Below are positions 9,630 to 20,910 of a stretch of 64,000 nt of DNA, one piece after another. The translations under genes were made by a program, and so were the position numbers. Every line of letters begins with the position of its first letter. The first letter of the stretch is position 1. Under the pieces are notes generated by a model. The model made no database searches and was not told the DNA's origin. It worked only from the letters and a program-made list of their open reading frames with translations. Source of the stretch: Lycorma delicatula (Eukaryota > Arthropoda > Insecta > Hemiptera > Fulgoridae); contig NC_134458.1 of assembly GCF_047948215.1 (NCBI RefSeq), forward strand, positions 134,915,571 through 134,979,570, given 5' to 3'.

Positions 9630-10903
9630 CAGTGTTTCAAAATGAATATCAGGATTTTAAAGCTATGCAATATTTCTCAAGTTTTATGTACATTAATTAA
9701 TTATACCCGAAATGAAAGAGCAACTCAAACAGTTTTAACTAAGTGCAAGCTTATAAAGTGTATTCTTCTGTAGTTTTCGCTTGAAAGCGCGACCTTCCAA
9801 CAGAAAGCATTCTGTGTTTTGCAGTTTGCAAATTGTGAATCTGTAATTACCGTTCAACGTGTGTTCCGTTGTAATCCCCCGAGTGACTGTAACATTTGTA
9901 GATGGTATAAATAATTTGAAACTACTGGCTGTATTTGTAAAGGGAAGAGAACAGGACGACCGAATGTGTCCGAAGACAATTTTGAATGTGTAAGAGATCT
10001 TTTGTGCGAAGTCCTAGGAAATCCGTTAGGAAGGCTAGCCGCGAATTACCAATTCCAGTGACGTCTGTGTAGAGGGTTTTACGAAAACATTTACAACTTT
10101 ATCCCTATAGTTTACAGCTGTTACAAGCTCTAAAGCTTACAGATTATGGTTTGCGTGCTAGCTTCACAAATGAAATGAGCACCGTGATGATGAAGACTTT
10201 CTTTATCGTATCGTATTCAATGACGAATCAACATTTCACGTTAATGGAAAAGTAAAAACTCATAACATGCATATCTGGGATCAGAAAATCCTCACGAAAT
10301 ATTCCAGTGTGAACGAGACTTCCCAAAATTGAATGTTTTTTGTGCCGTATCCCGACGGCAAGTTTACGGGCCGTTCTTTTTCGCGGAAGTAAATGATATG
10401 CTTCAACTGTGGCTCTTTCCTCATCAACTGCAGTACGAACCACAGAACTTTATTTGGCAACAAGAAGATGGTACGCCTCCTCATTGGCATAATGTACGTG
10501 ATCGGTTAAGTGAAATTCTACTCGACCGCTGGATCGGTGGCCGGGGACCAGATGACAGTGCTTGTTTGTCGTTGCCTCCTCGTTCGCCCGATCTGACCCC
10601 GTGCGATTTATTTTTTTCTTTGGTGGTTTATAAACGATCAGTTGAATGTGCCACAGTTACCAGCTGACCTACCTGACTTAAGACATAGGATTGAAACAGC
10701 TGTCGCGTCAATTACTCCAGATTTGCTGATTAAAGTATAGGATGAACTCTCCTAACGACTGATGTGTGCCGTGTGATAAATGGCGAACACTTACAGGGGA
10801 AACCTTTTGAGCTGCTCTTACATTTCGTGTATAATTTTTCAGTGCAAGTAAAACTTAAATATACATAACTTTAAAACCCCGATATTCATTTTGAAACACA
10901 CTA
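9630..10903 (+). mobile_element. Tc1/mariner-type element with about 45-bp TIRs
   Basis: The left end cagtgtttcaaaatgaatat follows TA (9628-9629). The right end, read in reverse complement, gives gtgtgtttcaaaatgaatat, and the match continues for about 45 bases with a few changes; TA follows at 10902-10903. Length is close to 1.27 kb, normal for the family. The interior codes on the plus strand for a broken transposase: an N-terminal helix-turn-helix region (TVQRVFRCNPPS and RWYK near 9855-9910), FNDESTFHVNG (first catalytic Asp), then frameshifted WQQEDGTPPHW (second Asp position reads Glu-Asp) and LPPRSPDLTPCDLFF (third Asp). Several stops and shifts make it inactive. Confidence 0.88.
10329..10667 (+). 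pseudogene. C-terminal DDE part of the 9.6-kb mariner transposase
   Basis: This is the longest open piece of the element (112 codons). Residues around 45-56 read WQQEDGTPPHWH (the second catalytic region) and around 85-95 PRSPDLTPCDLFF (third catalytic Asp of the DD34-like set). It starts inside the domain, so it is not a functional start codon but the remains of the reading frame after upstream shifts. Downstream, LPADLPDLRHRIETAVASI follows in another frame, matching the usual C-terminal helices. Confidence 0.8.
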
Positions 10904-11151
10904 TTATGGTTCTGGTACGTATTAGGAAAATAAAATAAATAACCGGCTTAACTCTTCTGGTAAAGCTAGGAAAATTACGCAACTGTTTCCCATTTCTTTT
11001 TTTCATTCAAATTCCTGTTAATATTTTGCTAATTTGATTTCATCAAATGAATAAAGCTAGGTCCTTGAATTAAGTTAATTCGTATCATAATTTCGTGTTA
11101 ATGATTTAAGTGTTAGTTGATTATTGCTTACTATTATTATTTTTGATTATT

Positions 11152-11235
11152 TTTTTATCTATTGTCTATTATCTATTATCTATTATTGTCTATTTATCTA
11201 TTATCTATTATTTATTCTATTGATTATTTTTTTAT
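11152..11235. repeat. TATCTATTA-type microsatellite
   Basis: The run consists of variants of tctattatctatta and tctattgtctatt. It is imperfect, about 80 bp long, with no associated gene. Confidence 0.85.
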
Positions 11236-12834
11236 CTTGCTTTTTGTGCTGTAATTTAACGCCAGAAGATTTATTAGGTTAGACGTTATATGAATAAGAC
11301 AGAGCATGTCATTTTAAATGGAGGCCTTATTGTACGAACAATAAAATCGAACTAATTATAGCTTTGTAGCTGATAATTTTATATAATGTCAGTTCTAGAA
11401 GTCAATGATGCCATTTGTATTTAAAAAATTATTCAGCCAGTAGAAACGTACAAATAATATAATGCTAGGAAACCCCAACTTGATGCGGTGACTTAATTTG
11501 TATTATTTCAAATAATCTTTTTTTTTATTACATGATGTACTTATCTTAAAACTAGTCTAAAATTCTGTTTGGTATCCAACGTTCTATATTTTAGTTATTA
11601 TACATACTAGTATTTAATCAAATAAGATACATTTTTATTTTTATTTTTTTTTTTTACCACAAAAGTACACTATTGGCGGGCCGCTGGTTTAAGACTCATG
11701 TGTTACATCATTTAATTCTTTATTGAAGACCATTATTGAGGGGATCATTGAAGAGAAAAACCACAAAGGAAAGATTAGGCTTAAGTACATAGTATAAAAC
11801 ATATTATGTATTCAAATGTTTGAAAAAAATTTAATGATTTTGGGTCATTAATGCCAGTTTTTAGATTCCTGGTGCGAGGAAGATTTTTTTACAGTATCCG
11901 CATCTTCAATTCGTTGCACTTTTTTAGTCACAGTTAATTTACTTATTGGTTCTCTGTTTTGAAATCTATTTTTAAATAAATCACATACCTCTTATGCGGG
12001 CCATACTCTGTCACCGTATCCGTACATCATCAAAAGCGTTATTCTTTTGATTTTACTTAAAGGATGCATTATTATTTTATAAAACTAAATGAATAAATGA
12101 GGATAATAAAATTTGCGCTAGAGAATAAGTATTTGAACCACTGCATCTTAATTCTCTATATTAATTAATTTAGTGACAAGCAAATATTATACAAATGACA
12201 ATTTATTACTTGCATTGTTACATAACAGCTGATTTACTACTCTAAATCTGTAATACATTTTTTAATTTCAAATTTTTAAAAATTGTTTAAATTTTTTTAC
12301 AAATTTATTGTATTAAGTAATATAGGACCAAAAATATTTAACTAAATTTTAAAATGAAATATTTTGATAGTTAAAGTAAATAGTTTGATAGTTTGATAGT
12401 TAAAGTAAATCAGCTCTCCAAAGCCGTTTATGATAGTGTCGCTAATTATTATTAGTTATTCTGTATAATTATTATTCATTTTTTAAAGAAGACTTATTAT
12501 TAGTACTTGAGCCATTAATTCCGACATTAGCAGTTTAAAATTTGTTACTGGATTTAATTCTGAAGATAATACGAAATAAAACAGTTACTAATGGGTGTTT
12601 TACCTCGTTTTATTACTATCATAATGTTTTCAGTTTTTGTGAAGTTGATTGTTCGACAACGAAGACATTTATTGAGAAACGGGTTTCGCCATCGTTTTTG
12701 TCGTAAAATGAAACATTAAAATCATGTATTAGGTGTCCATTTTCTTATTTAAAAAAAAAAGGTTGATTCAGAATGGCGGATTCAAGATAGCGGACAAAAA
12801 TTTCAAACACACATAAAGTAGTAACTTTTGTACT

Positions 12835-12945
12835 TAGCTCTTTTTCACACGCTACAAAATTCATTTATCATCCAAAAAAAAAAGAGTAAGATAATTTTAA
12901 TTTGTCATTACCACAAGAGAATAAATGATCAGAAAATAAATGATC
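12835..12945 (+). mobile_element. SINE family A tail, truncated copy
   Basis: From 'agctctttttcacacgctac' to 'accacaagagaataaatgat', this segment matches the tail of the SINE at 16813-16965 nearly base for base. The tRNA-like head is missing, so it is 5'-truncated, as is common for LINE-mobilised SINEs. Confidence 0.8.
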
Positions 12946-14394
12946 AGATGATGTAGATCTGCACTTGTTTCTACCTATTAGTAACCTTTAGTTTTGAAAT
13001 ATGAAGTCGTTTCCATTCTTTAATATCATCTTGTATATCTTTAAAAGGCTGCAAAATGTTAATTTATATCATGTGTTATTAAAATAAGTTTATTATAACA
13101 GATTGCACGTGATCAACAGGTACAAATTAAGTTTAATGTATAAAAGTTAAAATGTTATTTTCAAATAGCAATCCATAATATTTTTTAATTACAAAATAAC
13201 CATAATATTTGTATTTTGTAGTTATTTTTAATTTTTAATACAATAATTTATTCAGTAACTTTTTTTATCTGGGGTGAAGGTAAATTTCTGTAGCAGTAAT
13301 TAATCAGAAATAATATTTGTATTTTAAGGTAGTAAGGTCAACATTATTACATTATTCGAAGGTTGATAGGAATGAAACTGGTATTCATAAAATTTCTTTA
13401 CATACAAATGCTTGTGAACTTGACCGCAATTACGATTCTTCAAATATTACAAACATTAAAAAAATAGTATTACTTTATTCGTTATAATAAAATTATTTAT
13501 TATTAATTTTAATATTAATAATAGTTTTTATTCTTAATGTGTTTTTTAGTCTTCCTTAGAGTTTTTACCATTAAATCGTAGGAACTTTATCACCTATTGT
13601 GGTACCCCAATTAGTATCTGTATTAGCAGAAAAAAGTAAATTTTAAAAGAAATTATCAAATCATTTCAATTATACTAACTTATTGTTTAATAACGAATTG
13701 TAAAATACCACAATATTTCGAGGTTGAAATTCTTTATGTGTCTTCGGGTATACCATTTACCCAAAAAGGAAATATCAGTAAAAATTTAGAAAACCATATT
13801 TATTTCAGATTTTTCTTTTTAATTTTCTTGACGCCTTGAGATGTTTTATTAAAATACAGCCCCAATAAGTTCATAAAAGGACTATATTCAAAAATGGAAA
13901 AAGAAAATTCCTTAGGTTTATCTTTAGCATTTCAGAGGACGTAGACCAGTTTTTTAGACGTTGCCAGAGTAAAGTTAAAGTTGTGATTTAAAAAATATAT
14001 AATAAACCTGTCGAAAGAAGGAAACTTTAAAAATTAATTTATAAAAACAATAATTTACAATCTAGGATACATACAGTTAATTAAAAGAAATAAATATTAA
14101 ATCTAGAATAACAAATCATTAAGTTTATTATAAATACAGGATTATCATAAAAGAATGGTGCGGTTTTGAACATGGTTTAAATTAAAACAGAATTACTTAC
14201 AGTTTATGTTTTTTATTTTTCAAATTTGTCGTCTCAAACATTTTTTTACATAATTAATAAATTTCAATATGTGCGCCCTTTGTCGCTCGACAAATGTCCA
14301 AACGATACTCAACTTCTCTCCAAACATTGGTTAACATTTCTTCGTTAATGGTTGTCATTGCTTCATTAATCCTGTTTTTAAAGTGGTTTAGGGG

Positions 14395-14865
14395 TTAAAG
14401 TGGAGACGAAAGTATGGGTCCTTGCCGGCCTATCCATCGATCTCCAAATGTTTCGTTCAAAGCGTCCGTGACCGATGCATTGAAGTGCGGGGGAGCACCA
14501 TCTTGTTGGAAATGAAGTTGAATGTTTTCGAGTACATCCAGCTGAGGAAAGCAATAATCGGTTAACATGTCAAGATACACAACTCCATTAATTGTTTTTT
14601 CAGCAAAGAAGAAAGGCCCTATTACACGATTTTTCATCATACCACACCAAACATTAACTTTAGGCGAATCGCGTTGTTTCTCAATAATTGCGTGTGGGTT
14701 TTCAGAACCCCATATTCGTGAATTGTGTCTGTTAACACATCCATTCGCATGGAATGTAGCTTCGTCTGTAAAAATTATATCATCTAAAAATGATTCGTTT
14801 TCACTTATTCTGTCCAACATTTCAACAGCGAAATTATAACGTTTTACACCATCATCGGGTTTCAA
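14395..14865 (-). pseudogene. Transposase catalytic part (copy 1), third Asp lost
   Basis: The 156-codon frame contains IIFTDEATFHANG (first catalytic Asp, near residue 32), VNVWCGMMKNRVIGPFFFAE, and FQQDGAPPHFNA (second Asp, near residue 118). It then reads RWIGRQGPILSSPL and stops. Compared with the copy at 51.9-52.5 kb, the segment carrying PPRSPDLTPCDFFLWG is missing here and replaced by about ten unrelated bases, so the third catalytic Asp is deleted. Downstream text resumes with the C-terminal helices in another frame. Confidence 0.88.
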
Positions 14866-14884
14866 TTCCTGCAGTATCTGGATT

Positions 14885-15223
14885 TTATAAGCGTGTAATT
14901 TCAGTTTTTTTTTGTAAAACTTTGTGAACTGTTGATTTTGGAATACCTAAATCGACGCTTCGACGGGAGATGGACTTCCCAGGATTTCTAATTGCCGATT
15001 GTCTAATTAGTTCAAGCCTTTCGTCTGGTACACTTGGTCTGTCGGTTGATTTCTGTTTCTTAACCGATCCAGTTTCTTCGAATTGTTTGAACCAACGTGT
15101 TATGTTATTTTTGTGTGGTGGATCTCTTCCGAATTCACGTCGAAACGCACGTTGAAGTAAAATTACGGATTTTAATTCAGATATCAATGAAACACACTTT
15201 GCTTTGTCTTTATCCGAGAACAT
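14885..15223 (-). pseudogene. Transposase N-terminal part (copy 1)
   Basis: This 112-codon frame begins with ATG at 15223 and holds the DNA-binding half: AFRREFGRDPPHKNNITRWF (helix-turn-helix, residues about 27-46), then 'TGSVKKQKSTDRPSV' linker, then a second helix-turn-helix with ISRRSVDLGIPKSTVHKVL (about 85-103). It ends early because a run of nine T's (14905-14913, A's on the coding strand) puts the reading out of frame. One base fewer would restore continuity with the next frame, so the break is probably a homopolymer slip. Confidence 0.88.
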
Positions 15224-15399
15224 AGTAACTCACTAAACTCACCGCAACAACAATACAAGAACTGACGTTGTGGTTACAACTGCTGATAAACAAACTTTTG
15301 GGTTGGAGGCTTTCAGGGATACCAATATAACACCTAGAAATTTCCCTACAATCTTCCTATGAATTACTGAAACCGCACCATTCTTTTATGATAACCCTG

Positions 15400-16812
15400 T
15401 TCATAAAACTAGAATAATCGGTCTTAGGCGTAACACTACCTGTAGACTAGTCACAAAATTAGTGTAATAGAAATGAAACTTTTTAAAAATATCCTTAATA
15501 AACTTTATCAATAATGATTGATACAGAAAATTCATCGCTGAATTGCGATATCTAAAAGCCGCCTTATAAACGTTAAATTTATTAAAAATTATTTTGTGAA
15601 AGCATTTTATCATAACATTAAATCCCTCCCTTAAATTTTTTTTATGAAGGCGGTATTTGTTTGATTAGTTTATGATTTGTGCTATCTCTATCTTTCTCGA
15701 GATAAATTTTTATCTTAAACATTTCAATATAAAGCATTTGCATTTAGATTGTACTTAAGTAAGGTATCGATTGAGATCATCATCTAAAACGTTACTTTTC
15801 TATTGTAAGCAGACAGACCAGACCATACTAGGGCAGACGTAATTCTGCTGGCTGCCTAATTGTCTAATGGAGATGGAATTATGACCTTGAACAAGAGCAG
15901 CATATTCTTGTTGAATAAAATTCTTACTATTTTATTTCGCTTTAGATTTGGAATCGGTCAACATGTCTAGTTCTTCCGATAACTCTTTATAGAAAGTAGT
16001 ATTTCTAATCTCAAAAGAAAACAAAGATTTTGTTCATGATCTCCGATAGAACTACACCTATGCTAATACAAGAAATTGAGCTTACAATTAAGAGAATACC
16101 TCGAAAAATTTAAAGAGTATTACAGAATGGATATAAAAACATCTGACTACATTATCCAGACTCTAAAATGATTTAAGAGAGTCATAACATTTCAGAAAAT
16201 GTATTGATTCTGCAGAAAACCCTACAATCGCCTTGAGTTAACATTTACTAATAAATTTTCTATTGATTTTTATGGTCAGCATGACCAACAGTCCGAAGAA
16301 GAACAAAACTCGTTTGCTATCTGATAATCGGTCAGAAGGGTAATTACATCTCATTTGTTCTTACAGGTTTAACTAGGTTTTGATAGTACAGAATGTGTTT
16401 GTTTTTTAAAGCGCTTACTGATATAAGTCTGTGTTACTCTTGTCTGAACTGATTGTAATGGAACCATACCCTTAGCTTTTTAGTCAGTATCTATTTCTCA
16501 TGAAATCCGAAGTTACTCACAGTAACATTTTAGGTCCGTTCTTATAATATTATATTTGCGGCTAAATTACCAGCAAGTGGTTATAGAAACTACAGGCGGA
16601 AAAAACAAACAAATCTCAAGTATGAGGTTAAAAAAAAATCGCGCTGGAATAACTAAAAGCAACATGCAAAACTATTGCAGCGAGTATGATTTGTATCAAT
16701 AAGTCAATTAGCAATATGTTACATTTGAAAGAACAGATAAAAATACTCAAGTGTATTGATAATTCATAGTATGATACTAAAATCTGAGGTAAAAGGTTTG
16801 AATCTCATAGTT
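15400..16812. other. Spacer without recognised gene
   Basis: I see no gene. At about 16205-16325 one frame reads 'KPYNRLELTFTNKFSIDFYG' and stops shortly after. It has a protein-like look and moderate composition, but I do not recognise it and cannot extend it. Confidence 0.4.
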
Positions 16813-16965
16813 TGCCAACATCCGTGGCGGATTGGTAACAGTTCTAAATAGACGGGCTTCGAACCTCGTCCAGGCTTGGCTCTTTTTCACACGCTACAAA
16901 ATTCATTTATTATCAGAAAAAAAGCGTAAGATAATTTTTATTTGGCATTACCACAAGAGAATAAA
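16813..16965 (+). mobile_element. tRNA-derived SINE, family A, copy 3
   Basis: Head 'gccaacatccgtggcggatt' with A-box-like tggcggattggta, then B-box-like 'gggcttcgaacctcg', then the body 'ctctttttcacacgctacaa' and a tail shared with 12835-12945. No functional tRNA fold is expected, because the anticodon region has been lost. Confidence 0.8.
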
Positions 16966-17929
16966 TAAATAACTGAAACCAGACTGTGAGGTTCGGTGTG
17001 AATGAATCGAATCTTGCAATAATATAAAGGTTTCAATAAAAAATTTCTAACCGTAATCGTTAATTATTGTTCGAGATGTATCTCAAATTTTTAATTCTTC
17101 ATCGAGATATGTAAAAAGAAAGAAGAAATAAAATCTTAAGTGAAAAGTTAATAGAGAATAAAAAGACATCCAAATTTGTTGGCCATAAATCTTTTTAATA
17201 ACATTGAAGAAATTAATAGTTTGTACATTTTTCTTAGTTTAAAAAAAAAAAAAATTAAATAAATAAAAATAAAAAACATATTGAAATTAGAAATTGTTCC
17301 TGATATAAAACTTTTGCATTTACTTTAAACTAACCGATTTCTATATGTATATATATGTTGCCCTTGCTTTTAAATATTGCAATATACTTTTCCAATTATT
17401 TTCATTGTATACTTATTTAAAATGTCTGTATCAACCATCGGCATCCTTGATAAATAATTTACAATAAAACTTATACATTACATGCAAAATAAGAGAGTCT
17501 GACTCTCCTACATTAAAGCATTTATTGTTTAAGGTAAGATTGTATTTTCAAAATAAGATAAATTTTCTATTACTTCTGAGCTTGTCTTATTTTATTTGTA
17601 TAATTATATATCTTATTTAGGGAATTACTACATACGGTATGTTATCATGGAAAATCTGATAAACTATTATTATTGTAGTTATGATAATTACAGTAATGTG
17701 ACGTAATAAAAACAACTATATAATAAAAAAAATGTCATTAAATTCAAGGTTACCTTAATTTGTAGTTGCTTATTCTTTTTTTGCGCCGATTAATTAAAAA
17801 AGAAAAAAAATTTCTATATAACTACTAACGAGATAAAAATTTCTCATTCATTATAATGAAGTAATTAATGGTTATAGGAAGATAATACAGTGTAATTTAT
17901 TTAAAGCAGAGCAGAAAATGTGGTAGAGT
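16966..17929. other. AT-rich spacer
   Basis: There are no genes or strong structures. A/T homopolymers and short AT dinucleotide runs only. Confidence 0.6.
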
Positions 17930-18581
17930 GTGGATGCTCTTACCGAGAGGTGGTGGTAGGTATATCTAGCTCAGTGAGTTTCGTTGTTTTTAGAGGGGCT
18001 TTGGTGATTTTTGATCGATACGTAGTGTGGAATTGTTGGTGGAATTATACTGGACACGGGGGTAAATTTTCAAGATTTTTGGTAGACGGATAATATTGTT
18101 TTTTACGATTTTCTAGACAAATGTTTTTAGCCACATGCGACAATGTATAACCTATTGCTGATTTGGCTGAATTCTTTCCGAGTGTTTCGACGAGACACTA
18201 CAGGACTCTGACGTCAGTGTTGTGAAGTAAACAACGACTAGTCATTTTTCTGCTACAGCAGTAAATAACTGAACTGAATTAGTCTAAGTCTTAGAGATCA
18301 ATATAAGGGGGATCTTCCTTCCTTAACTTCCTTACCGCAGCTTCAATTTTAAAATCCTCCCGGATCGGATAGATCGGGACCTTCTCCTCCTGTTTAGCCC
18401 CTTACCCCCCCAATTTGGGGTTGAGTTTTGGGGAGTTACATTTTTGCACCCTTCCTAACCCCCTCCCAACAAATATTTTTATCGAAGATTTTGTGTTATA
18501 CATTTTCCTGGCGCGCCGCAACGTAAAGTCTTGGACTAGAAAGGCAAGAGATGTATAAGAAAATTTTCTTCCGAGGAGGAG

Positions 18582-19850
18582 ATGGCGAATTCCGGTCTTA
18601 AGGAAGTTACTGACCGATTGGGGGCCGCCATGATGAAATTTAAACAACGTATTTGTAAGGCCATGCAAAATCATATGTATGAGCATGAGAGGGAGCTCAA
18701 AAATATCTACCTAGCAATGAAGCAGTTACAGGAGGTGTCTCCGCCGTTACATACGGCCACACAGTCAACACAGACTGATCCAGCACCTGTCATGGATCAG
18801 GGCGACATATTGCAATAGGATCTTACGGACGATGAACTAATAGAGTGTTTACCATGGTGGTGGTCTACCTGGGGGTTGGGTAGAGTTAAGCTGGTCACTC
18901 TCTCGTTGGCTGAAGCTGGTGATATATGTCAATTTGCCGATCTCACGAAATCACCAAGAGTTGCTTCAGGAGACCAGTCAAGGCGGGCATGATCTCTCGA
19001 GACGCGTCCTCTTTCATTAATGATGAGGACGAGACTATCCATAGGTGCAAATACACTATTTTCTATGACTCATCCGAAGGAGAGGAACAAGCGGCCATAT
19101 GCGCCCTCAGCTTCATCAGAAGAGTTCTAAAGAAGGCGCCCAGAGCGGTGTTTATATTGCCCAGCGGGCCTTTTGGGACAGTAATACGCAAGAGGGGAGC
19201 AAAGTGCCATTGTAAAGGCTCAGGGAAGGTCCTATGCTGATCTTCTTCGGATGCTCAAGACAAAAGTCACTAAGGAGGAGGCTGGCGAAGTCCTCTTCCT
19301 TAGAAGAGGAAAAAATGAGGAACTAGAAGTCCGCGTCAATGGGGGCTCAGCAGGCAGAAAAACTGACAAGTACCCTTCGGAACAGAGCCACTGACCTGCA
19401 TGTTGACATGCGCTTTCGTGGCGATAGGCGTGCGGTAGTTCATATCAAGTACTTAGACGTGGACAACACAGAGGGCGAGATCAATGAGATAATAGCGGAT
19501 GTGATTGGTTCGGGTGAGTCCTTTCGCGTCTCCTCATTGAGAAGGGCGTACGGTGACACTCAGAAGGTTACTGTCACCACCAGTTACCGGGCTGTCAACA
19601 AGCTAATTGCTAGCAGAATTAAGATCGGGTGGGTTCACTGTCGGGCCTACATCCGGATTGATTCGATACGGTGGTACAAATGTTGGTTTATGGGACACAG
19701 GAGTGCAGACTGTAAAGGACCTGACAGGGCGACGCTTTGTTATAATTGTGGAGGCAGTGGGCACCTTAAAGGGACTGCCATGAGGCTATGAGGTGCCTCG
19801 ATTGTAATCAAACCGACCACCGCACCGGAGGCAAGACTTGCGCCAGAAAT
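18582..19850 (+). pseudogene. LINE ORF1 (gag-like), frameshifted
   Basis: The frame opens with MANSGLKEVTDRLG at 18582 and includes a helical, coiled-coil-like part (MYEHERELKNIYLAMKQLQEV). It stops at 18818. Another frame carries SYADLLRMLKTKV and EVLFLRRGKNEELEVRV (about 19225-19340), the usual conserved middle domain. The open frame at 19339-19791 carries YRAVNKLIASRIKIGW and zinc knuckles: WYKCWFMGHRSADC (first Cys replaced by Trp), CYNCGGSGHLKG, and in another frame CLDCNQTDH. At least three frameshifts separate these parts, so it is non-functional. Confidence 0.85.
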
Positions 19851-19857
19851 AAGCATG

Positions 19858-20165
19858 ATTAAAATTATGTTTACAAATGCCAATCGTAGCATCCTCTCTC
19901 ACGATTTGGTGGGGGAGGCTGCAAGGGAGTATGACGTGGATATTATAGTCACTTAGGAGCTCAATATATACACAGCTGCCAGACATGAATGGTGTACTGA
20001 TGTGGCTGGGAATGTTGCATTGTTCAACGTCAGTAACAAACAAGAATGGCAATTGTTGCACCGTGGCAACGGTATCGTGGCTGTTCAGTTAAGATCGTTC
20101 ACGCTCATTGGAGCGTATATTAGTCCGAACATATCCTTAAACGAGTACGCTGCTTATATTGATGC
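19858..20165 (+). pseudogene. LINE ORF2 endonuclease fragment
   Basis: The text IKIMFTNANRSILSHDLVGE and EYDVDIIVT (followed by a stop where EL... continues) is the start of an apurinic-type endonuclease of R1-like LINEs. It is followed in another frame by NGIVAVQLRSFTLIGAYISPN, the typical strand after the active-site Glu. The catalytic His and later Asp residues lie in the deleted part. Confidence 0.8.
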
Positions 20166-20495
20166 ACTCTTGCTGATGTGCTGTACACTCTGGGCCTTAG
20201 ATGCCTGAACGATGCTACCCCTCATAGACGAGTCGTAACCCCCCGATGCATGTACTGTGACGGAGTAGACGACGCTGAGCAAACCATCTTTGTATGCAGC
20301 GAAGGGCGAGCTCAGCGAATCAGAGCGGGTATTCACCGGCTTAGGCCGGACGGTTTGCTCACCTTTATTCTGACTTCCAAGGCTAATTGGCGTAAGTTCG
20401 AGGTCTTCGCGGTCGACATCCTGACTGCCAAGGAGGCTGAGGGGAGAAGAAGTGGATACTTTTGCATAGGGGAGGGTGGACATCCCCACTCGTGA
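20166..20495 (+). pseudogene. LINE ORF2 C-terminal cysteine motif
   Basis: In the frame open from 20178, residues read VTPRCMYCDGVDDAEQTIFVC, the CxxC...H/C-type motif found after the RT in R1-like LINEs, then GIHRLRPDGLL and a tail ending at 20495. Its direct fusion to endonuclease text at about 20166 marks a deletion of roughly 2-3 kb relative to a full element (size inferred from the family). Confidence 0.8.
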
Positions 20496-20910
20496 GGGGT
20501 CGCACGCCTAGGTGTGTGGCTTCCAATGATCGGGTGGGGACTCCATGGGCTTATAGGATGGGAATAAGTTAAGACCGAGTCCCCGCCGCGGAGAGGTGGG
20601 GCTGGGGACGGCATAGCCGGACCTGGTCTCTCCTTTATGCGGTTTGAGGCAGGCAATGTCTATGACCGAGTCCTGGTCGCTGGCGGACGGCCCGGGAACG
20701 ACATAGTCGGGTCCGGTTACCGTCCGTTGGGGATTAGAAGCAGGCACTTAAAAGATCCGACCGGGGGGGGGGGGGCTGATCTGCCGTGCCGAACATACTG
20801 ACGGTGGGTGGGGAGGCCCCGTTAGAGTATAAGGACAATCTGTCGGGCTGAGTTCTGCTTAGCTGTAAATCCGGCCCGGCGAAGTAGGGTTAAAAAAAAA
20901 CAAAAAAAAA
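20496..20910 (+). repeat. LINE 3' UTR with GC-rich internal repeats and A tail
   Basis: The segment has a poly-G tract (about 20763-20775), repeated motifs of the type 'ggtccggttaccgtccg' and 'gcccgggaacgacatagtcg', and an A-rich end after 'gtagggtt'. The reverse complement of the second motif recurs at about 49868-49900 and again, diverged, at 50135-50160. Confidence 0.8.

Larger units (their letters stand above)
10904..14136. other. Long AT-rich region without genes
   Basis: There is no supported gene across 3.2 kb. Contents: a degenerate TATCTATTA-type simple repeat (11152-11235), poly-A and poly-T tracts, and a SINE tail at 12835-12945. A short direct repeat 'aataaatgatcaga' occurs twice in a row near 12923-12955. 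Everything else appears as unassigned AT-rich DNA. Confidence 0.6.
14137..15399 (-). mobile_element. Tc1/mariner-type element, copy 1 (near full length)
   Basis: Ends match as inverted repeats: 'caggattatcataaaagaat' at 14137 and its reverse complement with one change at 15367-15399. TA precedes the left end; the right flank reads TT, so the target duplication is imperfect. The element is 1.26 kb. It codes on the minus strand for a transposase split by one frameshift and missing a short part near the C-terminus. A 5'-truncated second copy lies at 51843-52640 inside an intron of Cyt-b5-r. Confidence 0.92.
17930..20910 (+). mobile_element. R1-like LINE with internal deletion
   Basis: This GC-rich block in AT-rich DNA has the order 5' UTR (about 17930-18580), ORF1 with zinc knuckles (18582-19850), the first part of an endonuclease (about 19858-20165), then directly the cysteine-rich end of ORF2 (20166-20495), a GC-rich 3' UTR (20496-20890) and an A-rich tail (20892-20911). 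The middle of ORF2, including the whole RT core, is missing. A copy of its 3' UTR lies at 49680-50215 on the minus strand. The clade (R1-like) is inferred from the triple zinc-knuckle ORF1 and the endonuclease start. Confidence 0.85.

Noticed and set aside
20154..20747. Minus-strand open frames of 79-111 codons over the LINE 3' region
   Set aside because: They are shadows of the plus-strand LINE ORF2 end and GC-rich UTR, where stops are rare in all frames.
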